A stretch of DNA of 64,000 nt, taken from NCBI GenBank assembly GCA_037127255.1, contig JBANSL010000012.1, positions 36,509,115 to 36,573,114 of the forward strand, written 5' to 3'. Below the pieces are notes generated by a model. That model searched no databases, was not told the origin of the DNA, and saw only the letters and a program-made list of their open reading frames with translations. Source of the DNA: Persicaria tinctoria. Its lineage: Eukaryota > Streptophyta > Magnoliopsida > Caryophyllales > Polygonaceae. A program made the translations under genes and the position numbers. Of the stretch, positions 36,394 through 47,416 are shown piece by piece (position 1 is the stretch's first letter; every line of letters starts with the position of its first letter).

Positions 36394-37282
36394 GAGGATA
36401 GAAAGAGATGAATCCATAAGACAACTCACTTCTATCTCAAAACAATCTAAATCCTCACCCCCACTAACATACTCAGGTAACCCTCACATCCGACACGATT
36501 TCCGAAGGTATTTAGTTGACCAACCCAAATTTCCCGTGAAAGACCCCAATCACAAGTACGAGACTCGATAGAAGCATCGATGGTGGGATATGAAACAAGA
36601 CTCTAAATAGGGGGAGAGGATGCTTCTCGACCCTTGATAACATGCCTAGATGTTTTGGTGGGGCGGATGACAGAGTCAGAACCATCAGGGGGTTTGAATT
36701 ATGAAAGGGCTATTTCGACAAAACAGGAATTCCGATTACATAAGAACAAGGTTTTCTCCCACTATTCCGTTTGCACAGTTATTCAACACATGATTCAAGT
36801 CAAGGCATACTGATTAGTTCGCTATCCTAAGCACAATAGAACACTCATCACAAGAGCAATCAACAAGATTAATATGATCCTCTTCGAGGAGGATCGCCCT
36901 CAGGCCCAACTGCATATATGTACATATATAAACGTAAGCATAGAGACGATCTATGCCGTCCTTCGAGGGACGGCTGACCGGAGGGGCAAAACCTCACGAC
37001 CTCCTAACTCAACACTCCAACCTCCGTGGTGTTCTTTGGAGTCTTCTAGGCCCATATGTAAATAAAAGCTAGTATTTTGCCTACCGTTTCCCGAATTCTA
37101 CATCCATAAGGGATGTCTACCGCTTGGGTCTCTACCCACGAGATTATTTCCCCTTTATTTATTTTAGGTTTTAAGTCCAATTAAATTCATTTTGCCCTTT
37201 ATAAAATATTGTCCAAAACCATTTGAAAACATTGGGCGATTTTCAAAACCTCTTCAACCTATTGTACTCGGATTGCAAAACC
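36394..37282. other. Interior of element C, right part, no genes seen
   Basis: Between D1 and the PBS. Only short ORFs, none recognised. In a complete element gag would lie here. Confidence 0.5.
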
Positions 37283-37301
37283 TCAGCTCTGATACCACCT
37301 T
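37283..37301 (-). other. Primer-binding site of element C
   Basis: The reverse complement contains TGGTATCAGAGC, perfectly matching the initiator-Met tRNA site, immediately inside the 5' LTR of the minus-strand element. Confidence 0.85.
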
Positions 37302-40300
37302 TGTAACGGCCCGGGATTATGATTCCCGAGTTATGTTTCAAGGGATGAAACCCCTCGTTGGGATCTTGCGCCCCGAGTACAGGTTGAAGGTTTGAAATCG
37401 AAGATGCGTAGTTAAAGTGGGATTTCGCACCCAAACCCAGAAGGTCCGTTGGAGACCTCAGGGTAGACCCATGTACCTGTCCTAAGTCTACAACGCAGAA
37501 AATCCTTTAACATGCAAAGGGCATAAGTTATGAAAATGATACAACCAGTGCCACGACAGATCCGAGTCAAAATGGACTATAAGTAGGGAGAAACCCCAAA
37601 AGCATGAATTTGGTGAAGTCAGGTTTCAAACACTCACTCTCCGCCATATGAATAGACCCCGTCATAACAGGACAAAATCAAGCAGTGTATCGGGTACCTA
37701 AAACTATACCACCAAGTCAAGCCAAGAGTCCGCCAGCGAGACACATAATACGCCTATATCTAGAATAAAGGATGCCTTCATGCAGTACTGGAATATTAAC
37801 CACACTATCATGTTCCTAATTCATATGTACAGAATATTAAGTAATGCCTTAACAAAGAATACCAAGTGGTATATCCCTCTTCTACCACCACCACCCCTTC
37901 CAGGTAGGGTGGAGACTGGCTAGTTCGATTCGATAACATCTCAAATCTCATCATCATATCGTATCTCATCATCATATCGTGGATCTTGTGAAAAGAAAAT
38001 AATAATGCTGATAATAGTAAAGGTGTTCCAACGACCCGAATGACTCAGGACGAACCCGATGGAGCTGGGTTGTCCTATGACCCTATCAAGGATTCTAGGA
38101 CTCACAGATAACGGCCGTTCTGTATTCAAACGCATACAGAATAAGAATGCTCATTCGTAAGTGCAATTCCTAAGCATGATACTACATGACATGCTTTTAT
38201 GCATATGCAACACCTACATACTATATGACACATCAGGCAGGAGGTACTGGTTTTTGAGTAAGCCCCGGAGGTACTTACCTGGCTAGCAGATCGGCAACAT
38301 GATAATCCAGCACACAATATTCACAATCATAGAGTATCACCTAGTATATAATGGAATATACATAAGTCTACATCCAACTATTAAGTACTCAAGCACACAT
38401 CAATCGTAAGAACAAGTAACATATTATGAAAGTCATTTCATCGCACCATCCGCTCCTCAAGACCACATCGTTCTCCATAAATCATTCAACCAATTTCGCA
38501 TGTTCATATACATCATTTCCGCATATACCTCAACAGTTTATCAAAATCATAAGACATAATTTGTGTGATATAAAATCCTACTAGATCGTCATAATTATCC
38601 AACATTTAATCTCATATAATAATTCACCACAAGTCATGCTATTAGTCATAAATATCATACTGTTAGTCAAACGATCATATTATCATGCTAGTTAGTCATC
38701 GAATAAGTCTTATTCCCAAGTTAGTTTCAGAACCATTTCAAATCCCAGTTTAAATAGTTATAAAGTATTCCGACCCTTGAAAATACTCGCCAAATTCCCT
38801 TTTTAATTTATTTATTAAATTACTTTCCAACCTTGAAATTCTTTTCCAAATTCTTTATAAATCTTGAAGTCCCAATAATATATTTTAAATCTCAAATAGT
38901 ATTACATGATATTTTAAATATCATTTATTTGACACTTTTATAAATTATTTCCAAATTCTCTAAAATCCCGATCATTTTTATTTAATAAATCAACCCTTAT
39001 AATTCTCCCGAAAAAATATTTTATCTTTTAAATCCTCAAATAATAGTGTATAATAATTTTAATACCGCTAATTAGTTAAATAATAAACGGATAACCCGAA
39101 CCGAACCGAACCCATATAAATAATCCCCAAATCGGTTCTATATATATAACAAAATAGGAGGTGGCCCCACATGGTATGCCACGTCAGCTTCATCTTCATT
39201 CTTCAAATGAAGTTTCCCGCCTACCATGGCTGCTCGACGTCGCCTCCGTCTCGTGCTCCCGCTCTCGAGCTCGCCTGCCACGCTTGACATCGCTCCCAGC
39301 TCGCGTCTCATGCTTGCCCGCTGGTCCTCGTCCTCTCCCGCTCGCGCTCTCGCCCCAGCTCGCTCTCGACGCTCACTTAGCCTCACCTCTCGCGCTCTCG
39401 ACCTCTCTCGAGCTCACCGGAGCTCGAGCTCACCCGATCGCCCCACACCCAGCCCTCGCTCATTCCCAACTAATCTAAACATTGAATAAATCACGAATTT
39501 GAATCGAGGAAAGAAAGGAAGGCTTGGGAGCTCACCGAGGAGTTCGCGACTTCGGAGCTCTCGATCGGAGCTCTGGGCATCGTCGGAGGCTCACGATGGC
39601 TCGTCGGACCTGCGCCAGATATGGGTGAGCGTGATGGTAGGGCTCGAGAGTTGTTTGGATCAGAAACAAAGGAGAACGGCTTACCGAAGCGGCGAAGCGC
39701 GCTCGAACCGGGGAAGGAGAGAAATGGTGGCGGTTCCGGTGGCTCCTGGGTGGCGTCGGGATGGCGGTGGACATCGGTGGAGGGGCAGGCTAGTGCTGCT
39801 GCTGCTGCTCTTCAAGATATAAGGAGGGACAAGGTGTGGGCGTGTGGTGGTCGACGGTTCTTGCCTTCGGCAAAACTGAGGAGAAGGAAGCGACTGCGGT
39901 GGTGGTTGACGTCAATGGCAGGGAGGCTAATGGCGGCGATGACTGAGGTAGCGTGGTGGTGATGAAGAAGGAGCTAAGGCTGAGGAGCTTTTAGCGGTGG
40001 CGGCGTTGGAACGAGATGAGGGGCGGGATGGTGTGAGGTGAAAGTGATGGAGTAGGAGACGGGTTGAAATAGACAGGGATGGGCTCAATTTGCAGGGTAA
40101 GGTGAGGGAGTTGGTGCGGGGTTGCGTGTGGAATTTGGTTAAACTAACTACTCGGAAACAACTCCCAAATACGCAAAATTCAAATCCCGCAATTAGTTTT
40201 CAAGTGTTAGTTTTTCCGACTCTCGCTCTCTCTATCAATTAGATTTTTTTTTTAAAAAAAAACGACAAGAATATCACCATCCGATAATTATTTGAATTTT

Positions 40301-40438
40301 CAAGGTAAAAGGATGGGAATCATTCGTCAAATTTAATATTCCGGTCGGAATCCGCTAAACGAGTTTTAAAACTGATTAAATTTCATTTCTAATTCTCTTT
40401 TTCCGAAAAATTAGGATTTCAAAATCCGAGCCTTTACA
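37302..40438 (-). repeat. 5' LTR of element C (3137 bp)
   Basis: Partner of 26970-30094. One visible deletion of about 20 bases near 37735 and scattered substitutions. By eye the two copies agree at well over nine positions in ten, so the insertion is fairly young. Confidence 0.9.
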
Positions 40439-42700
40439 ACAATGCAGCTGAGTTTCTTGATCACTTCTTACAAGAATTTTTCTCCACTAATGGCATCATC
40501 CATCAAACTTCATGTTCTTACTCTCCACAGCAGAATGAGGTCGTGGAAAGAAAACACATGCACCTTCTTGAGGTGGCTCGGTCTCTCAAATTTTAGTCCA
40601 ATGTGCCAATCAGGTTTTGGTGAGAATGCATTCTAACAACCACTTACTTGATTAACAGGACTCCATTACCTTCAATTGACAACAAATCTCGTTATGAAAT
40701 GCTCTTCCTCAAACCTCCTACTTATAATCACTTGAGGGTGTTTGGTTGTTTATGCTTTGCTGCCACTTCTAAGAGAGGAAGAGATAAGTTTCAGCCAAGG
40801 TCTAACCCTTGTGTCTTTCTTGGTTACACTCATGGCAAGAGTGCTTACACCATTTTTTATCTCAAAACTCAGCAGATCATTCATTCTAGAGATGTTGTCT
40901 TTTTTTAATATAATTTTCCATATCATTCACAGGTCACTTCTCACATCACTGTCACCCTTCCTATCCCTGCCACATGTTTTCCTCCTTCCATTTTCTTACC
41001 CACTCAGACTACAACATCACCTCCTTCATCCCCTGATGTTTCTGTCTCTGATGATTCAACCCCTTCTCCTACCCCTAATCCTACCGCTTCTTCTGATACA
41101 GAAATTGCTGCCCCACCTCTCAGAAGATCCACCAGAGCTCCTAGACCACCTTCATATGTGAATAACTTTGTCTGCACCAATTGCTCACACTCGGCCTCCT
41201 TGTTTACCTCTCCATCTACATCTTCCACATCCTTTGCTTTTCTATCTCACTTATCCTCTTATACTGAACCAACCTCCTTCAAAGTTGCTTCCCAAGACCC
41301 TTCTTGGGTTCTAGATATGAAGAAAGAAATTGAGGCCTTAACTGCTAATAATACTTGGTCTCTTGTTTCTCTCCCACCTGGGAAACGACCCATTGGCAAC
41401 AAGTGGGTTTTTAGAGTCAAGCTCAAAGCAGATGGAACTTTGGAAAGGCACAAGGCTCGTTTGGTGGCGAAGGGATACACTCAAAAGGAGGGAATTGATT
41501 ATCACGAAACCTTTTCTCATGTTGTGAAGATGCCCACAATCCGTATCATCATTTTTATTGCAGCTGCTAAACCTTGGCCTTTGTTTCAGATGGACGTTAA
41601 TAATGCTTTTCTCCATGGTGATCTCCATGAAGATGTTTATATGACAATGCCTGAAGGCCTTCCTAATCCTCACAGTCTTGTTTGCAAACTTCGAAAGTCC
41701 CTATATGGACTAAAACAGGCCAGTAGACAATGGTTTTCGAAACTCACTGAAGCTTTGGTTCAGTCTCTCCACTTCACTCAGTCTAAGCTTGACTCTTCAT
41801 TATTTATCAAGAAGAATAGTAGTCAGATCACAATTGTTGCTGTTTATATTGATGATCTCCTAGTCACGGGTTCTAATTTGGAGGAAATTACCAGACTCAA
41901 GTCTTTCTTGGATACCACCTTTACAATTAAAGATTTAGGGGTGCTTCACTACTTTATGGGATTGAAAGTAAGTTACAGTGATCATGGGATTCACCTTTCT
42001 CAGCATAAGTTCAGTCAAGAGCTAATTGAAGATGCTGCTATTTCCATTGACAAGTGTGCTCTAACTCCGCTTCCTCTGAATATTAAGTTGTACCCTCTTA
42101 AAGGCGACCTGCTCCCTGATGCTCTATACTATAGAAGGTTGGTTGGGAAACTCAACTTTCTCACCAATACACATCCGGATCTTGCCTTTGCAGTTCAGAC
42201 TCTTAGCCAATTTATGCAGGCACCCCGTCTTCCTCACTTGCTGGCTTTGCATCACACTATTAAGTACGTTGCTGGTACTCTTTCCCATGGCATAACCCTT
42301 AATGGCTTCAATTCTCCTTGTATTGCTGCATTTACATATTCAGATTGGGCATCATGTGCCTTTACCCGTCGATCAGTCACGGGCTTTGTCATCTTATTAG
42401 ACAAGTCTCCAATTAGTTGGAAGTCTAAGAAGCAAGGGGTGGTTTCCCGAAGTTCCACTGAGGCTGAGTACAGGGCAATGGCCTAAACTGCAGCAGAGGT
42501 AACTTGGGTGGTTCGTTTACTTGATGAACTTGCTGTCACTCCAATCAAGCCAGTCACAATGTATTGTGACAATGTTTCTGCTATTCAAATTGTTCGTAAT
42601 CCCATCTTCCATGAACGCACGAAACATATTGAAATTGATTGACATTTTACAAGAGAAAAGGTAATGGATGGCCTGTTGGATCTTTGTCACATCCCCACAA
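40439..42700 (+). pseudogene. Copia A integrase 3' part, RT and RNase H
   Basis: Continues the copia A frame after element C. Integrase (SYSPQQNEVVERKHMHLLEV, then HLRVFGCLCFAATSKRGR). A Ser/Pro/Thr-rich linker. RT: NKWVFRVKLKADGTLERHKA, QMDVNNAFLHGDL, LYGLKQASRQWF and the catalytic VAVYIDDLLVTG, intact over 41158-42486. RNase H begins KKQGVVSRSSTEAEYRAMA and is stopped by TAA at 42484. Further stops lie near 42640 and 42706 before the ADVLTKILPS motif. The 442-codon RT ORF is the best preserved retroelement frame in the window. Confidence 0.9.
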
Positions 42701-42801
42701 GCTCTTAGCTGGCAGACGTCCTGACAAAGATCCTACCATCACAACAACACAACAACAGAATCTTCTGCTAGGCAAACTCGGTTTGTCCCCTCCCCAAGTT
42801 T

Positions 42802-42824
42802 GAGGGGGGGGGGGGGGGGGGGGG
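42802..42824 (+). other. Polypurine tract of element A (long G-run)
   Basis: TTTGA followed by more than 20 G directly precedes the 3' LTR. The position marks it as the plus-strand primer. Its length is far above a usual PPT and suggests slippage. Confidence 0.75.
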
Positions 42825-43059
42825 TGTTAAGATAGGCAATGAGGGTGTATGGTGTTAGCTTGCACCTCAGCACCCAATCCCGCATAACAGATTTTGTCAA
42901 CTAGTATATTAGTGGAAACCCATTGTAACAAAGAACACACATTACACACGATGAATGAAACAGTGGAAATCCTCTCTTCTCTTTCCTTTGCTTTCTCTGT
43001 CTGTGCATCATGGTATGAGCACTGATCTTATCCTCTTCAATCTATTACATCCATTAACA
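42825..43059 (+). repeat. 3' LTR of element A (235 bp)
   Basis: Begins TGTTAAGATAGGC and ends CATCCATTAACA. Matches the two halves of the split 5' LTR with few differences. TSD AGTAC follows. Confidence 0.92.
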
Positions 43060-43064
43060 AGTAC

Positions 43065-43419
43065 TTTGCACTGAAAAGTAACTCGGCCAATCCTAGCTTT
43101 TGGCTGTATAGATCCCAATTATATTATAACAAGCAGCAAGGTTTGGCTGTCTGAGTTTATTCATAAATCACAATCAATAATAATGCGTCAAAGGATAACA
43201 TGAGTCATCAGTCACGTAGTGGCATATATATTTCAACCGAAAAAGTGTTGAAGAATTTCAAGTAGACGGTTGTCTTCAGCTGTGAAGTTTGCAGTTTTGT
43301 GGAATTTCACTTGGTAGATCCGAGCCACCTGGACGTCAAGTGATAATTGTACGTGTTCAACTCTGATTAAACTAAACTGCTCTATATATATATAGTCTTC
43401 ATAATAAGATTCACTTCCA
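43065..43419. other. 3' flank of sucrose synthase
   Basis: Between the copia A right TSD and the sucrose synthase stop codon. Probably includes its 3' UTR. No ORF. Confidence 0.5.
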
Positions 43420-46400
43420 TTACCTTATCAAGCGAGAATCTGTACGCCTGTTATTGCACAGAAAATGATAGATAAAGAGTTAGAAATGCGCCGAATTCTA
43501 TTAAAATTGATCTGAGCTATGGATCGGAGGTCCACAACTTACCTTCTTGTCGGTTGAGATTTCACTACTGCCTTTTGAACTGGTTTTGGAACTTCTTGGA
43601 TCGGGATTGGTACATTATTTGCCTGTGAAACGCATTATCATTAGAGCAAGAACGAAAACTTTGGTCTGTAACGGTCAGTATATATATATATAGCTGCAAG
43701 ATGAACCAGGGATTACCAGATTCCTGAAGTGGAGATTATAGAACATCTCGATATATCTTTGCTTTGCCATTTTCTGTTCTTTATACAACTGTCTCCAGAA
43801 GCTGTACGTGCAACCCATGTTCAGCAACTTATTCGCGTAGATTTTCCATGTGTAGCTGCCATTAAAGCCCAAAGAAATTAAGAATCAGACTCTTGCATAT
43901 GATCGACGATCCTTATTGAGTATAGTATTGGCTAGTGTATTCTTCACTTACCATTCATATATTCTTTGGAGGCTGCCTTGTGAGATCTGGTTCCAGTACT
44001 CCCCATCCTGATTGCACTTTTCGAAAAAATCAGCGATTTTGTTGCTTGATTCATCTCCATTTGTAGGATCAATGTGGAAGCCGGAGACCCCATCGACAAT
44101 GATCTCAGCTGGTCCTCCTTGATTGGTAGCAAAAGTAGGCAATCCACAGTTCATTGCCTCAATGACTGTGAGACCGAATGCTTCGTACAAAGCTGGCTGT
44201 ACAAATGCTCCTCCTGTGTCAGCAATGCATCTGTACAGCTCTCCATTTCGGTACTTGTCAGTTTGTGCCGCAATCCACCTCATCTCACCTTTCAGCTCGT
44301 ACGTCTCTATCAATGCGTGCATCTTCGTTATTTCTGCCATTTCCTCTCTGTCTTTCGATTTTGATGGGTCAAAGAAGCCAGCCACCACTACAAGGTTCAC
44401 TAGGCTTCTAAGCCTCTTGTTCTTCCCGTACCACTCAGTTAATCCGCTAATGTTTTTCACTGTATCGAGCCTTGCCATCGAAAAGATTATCGGCTTCTTC
44501 TTGTCTTGCAGAAATCCACTGCTCCAAGATGCATTGCTTACAAGTTATATAAATAAATGCAAATAGCAATGTATATTGTAAAGGAATTGTATTTTTTACT
44601 TACATGTGCTCATCATTGTTGACATCATTGTAGAGTAACTCTTGAATAGCTGGATGAAGTTGTGTCAGTCGTCTTTGCTTCTCAGTGTAAGGGAAGTAGA
44701 CTGTCTGGTCTGCTCCAGGAGATGCAATGTTGAACTTGGGATCAAAGACATTGATTCCCGAAACAACCCTGTAGAGGCCTGGAAGAGTATACGCGGCATG
44801 TTGTTCATACTGCCCGGGTCTATCTTTGCTGAAATTAACAACCAAAAGTATATATGTATAGACCCTTTTATCAACATACAAATGACAAATGCAAATCATA
44901 TTTAGTTTGTTTGAATTGAATTGTCTCACCTTCCGGCTATTTCCTGATACGTGCTGGTGACAATGAAATCTGCAGCATTCATCGCGATTATGTCTGCTGT
45001 GAACTGGCATGAAAAGTGATACTTTGGATCCTTTTCTTTCCAGTACACGTCTGAATCCTCATACTTGGTCTTCTCCAGGGCATGTGCTATAGTTGCCTGA
45101 GGCACTCCAAGTTTGTTTGCCATCAGCGATGCCACCAGATTTCCGTCGGTGTAATTCCCAATAATGAGGTTGGGTTTTCCCTCCATAAGCTCAAGGATTT
45201 TATCCGTCGCATCCTGATGAATTGGTGACAAATAGTTTTTTTGTCACGTTATATAAATGTAGAAGCTCACTCACAGTACGGTGGTCTAGTCTGTACTTGC
45301 CTTGGTAAACCTTTCCAGGTAAGGATATATGTCGAAGCGGGAAACCCATTGGCGAAGGATCCCATTTTGTGTCTTGAAAGGCAACCGAAGAATGTGAGAG
45401 TGCTTGGTGCCCTCAATGGCTTCCAATTCTTGGTTGCATTTGGTTCCTTGTGCATCTGGTATCAGCCTTGTCACCTACTCATTCAATTCGGTATCAATAC
45501 AATCGAATGAGATCAATATATATCCAAGTTAAATTTTAAACTTATTTTCGACGTAATGTACTTACCACTAGAATCTGGGGCTTTTTGTTAAGACCTTGGT
45601 CCTTAATTCTAAGCAGCAGTTCCTCCTCTAGTGCTCTGACTTGATCCAAGATGTAGACCACCTGAAATAGCAATAGTAGCATATATGTTATTTTTCAGTT
45701 GAGAATTGTATAGATTTTGTACAGAAATTGCAAGAAGATTTGAGTACCTGTCCTCCAGTGTCCGGCAAGCCAAGCACATTGGCTTGCCCAAAGTATCCAT
45801 GGACCGAGAATATTACGATGTTGAAGATTGTTGGGAGCCGGCTGAAGAACTTGTCAACGCTTGAAGGGTCCGGCGCTTGAAGCCCTTCAGATAGGATCCT
45901 CATCGTCTCCCTTACTCTTCCTGCAGTATCTCCCCATCCCTTCTCGAAACCCCACTCCTTAAACCTTAGCTCAAAATTGTGGTAAGGCTCGTCTATAGGA
46001 AAAGACGAAAGGAACACATCAGCTACTACAAGTGCTGCCTGGAGCTTTGCTGCTGTGTTCAGTGTCTCATTTAGGATGAGTTTCTGCAAACATGATTCTT
46101 AATTAAGAAAGACAGCCACCAACCAGGCAACCAGGAGTACTGGAGACATTCATTTCTAATTACAATTCAATTCCAATGGTTTTCATCTCATACTTGTCCA
46201 TCATGCTGCAATGTTTGTAGGTAGTCGACGAGAGGCTTTGCAGCCTCCTTTTCTCCGTAAAGCCTCGTGCTCAAGAACTTGGACGCGTAGCTCAGTCCAT
46301 TTCCTATTGAAGACGACAGGGTAAGACGCGGCATGGAGTATTCTAAAGCCCCAAAATCTATCTCCAAACCACTTTCATCCTTGGACCTGCAAGCTCGTTG

Positions 46401-46977
46401 TTACGTACAAATAATAACATAACGAATTCCAAAGTTGATCGAGACAAACTATTATCGTCACAATTCAACCAAACAAAACTAAAGGGAAGTACCATGGCTC
46501 GTTGAAGATACTCTCTTTGAGTTTCAGATACTCAGTTACTGTTATACTTTCGACTGTGAGATCAGTAGCATGCACCTTAACATGCTCCCAATAGCCGGGG
46601 CTTGGCCTCACCGCGAATGCAACAAAAGGAGGAACAACAGCTGCTTCCTGCGCCCACATTTTTAAAATGCTTATAAATATTAATGCCAACCAAACACATT
46701 CATATAATATTAATAAGCCAAGAGTTGAATTTGTATAGACCTGAGTTGAGCACAGGATGTAGCCAAGTGTGCCTTCCAAGACTTGGTTCCGCTCGGTGTG
46801 GTCATCAATGCTTTTCTCGAGCTCGCTCATCAGCTCGTGGATCTTTAGCAGGCGCTTCCCTTGCTGGATGTACCGAGCAAAGCACCTCTTCATGTGGTAA
46901 CGGCTCTGCCTCAGCGCTTCTGGCATGTTCTCCGCGATAGAGTCTGACTTCTGCAAGGTAGGTGAGGCTGCAGCCAT
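43420..46977 (-). CDS. SUS: Sucrose synthase, class III (SUS6/SUS7 type)
   Basis: Cytosolic enzyme: sucrose + UDP to UDP-glucose + fructose (reversible). Twelve coding exons on the minus strand: 46977-46741, 46647-46493, 46386-46194, 46083-45748, 45661-45566, 45474-45301, 45213-44930, 44828-44604, 44518-43952, 43855-43717, 43622-43543, 43447-43420, giving 837 aa in continuous phase (family about 805-940). The N-terminus [20 protein letters not shown] plus [15 protein letters not shown] marks the SUS III clade. Motifs include [45 protein letters not shown] and the GT-B donor-site [20 protein letters not shown]. The intron after exon 6 has a GC donor (AAG|GCAAGT). The last exon is inferred: without that splice, translation stops at 43539, ten codons or so earlier. 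An upstream in-frame Met exists, but the family start is at 46977. A probable 5'-UTR intron acceptor lies near 47040. Confidence 0.93.
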
Positions 46978-47398
46978 TTCCCTCAAACCCTTTGCTTGTT
47001 GAATTGTATTACAATCTCTCTTCATTCGGTCGAATACTGCAACATATATACACAATGCCTTGCTTCTGAGTTCATCATTCAAATGGGTGTGTTGTCAAGG
47101 AACAAACATTCCTTCCTTGTAGTCGGATATCAGAAAGGAATTAATTTTGGTCTTCCATTTGTTTATACTCTTTCTACAACCAATATGCTTTCGAATTGTC
47201 ATATGCCTTTCTTGTGGTGCTTCATGTTTTTTTATTTTTTTTTTGCCTTTTGGGTTTTTTTTTTTTTTTGTATACTTTTTGAGAATATTCTAAAACCCTT
47301 TCACCTCATTTTCGTGTTTATGTAATCTTAACTCTTGAGACTAGGGGTGAATACTTTATTGTTCAAAGGGTTTTCAATTCAAACACATATACCCCCAC
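46978..47398 (-). promoter_or_regulatory. 5' leader and proximal promoter of sucrose synthase
   Basis: Sequence between the start codon and the LINE insertion. TTGCAG followed by ATTCGACC on the minus strand (about 47040) looks like a 5'-UTR intron acceptor. No definite TATA box was chosen. The LINE separates this stretch from the older upstream sequence at 51091 and beyond. Confidence 0.4.
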
Positions 47399-47416
47399 AT
47401 GGATTACTTGGAGTTT

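Larger units (their letters stand above)
26970..40438 (-). mobile_element. Element C: large LTR element with no readable genes
   Basis: Long LTRs (26970-30094 and 37302-40438) start TGTAACGG and end CCTTTACA in plus orientation. They are flanked by perfect 5-bp duplications ACAAT (26965-26969 and 40439-40443). The PBS lies left of the right-hand LTR: the reverse complement of about 37283-37301 reads GGTGGTATCAGAGCTG, so the element is on the minus strand. A purine-rich tract (AGAGGTGGATGA on the minus strand) abuts the other LTR. The GGGGACGAGACTTG-like sequence near it recalls Ty3/gypsy chromoviruses of the Tekay type (inference). The 7.2-kb interior contains solo LTR D1 but no recognisable gag or pol. 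Confidence 0.88.

Noticed and set aside
46978..47082. Upstream in-frame Met as the sucrose synthase start
   Set aside because: The added residues have no family counterpart, and a probable 5'-UTR intron acceptor lies within them. The family start MAAASPTL is at 46977.
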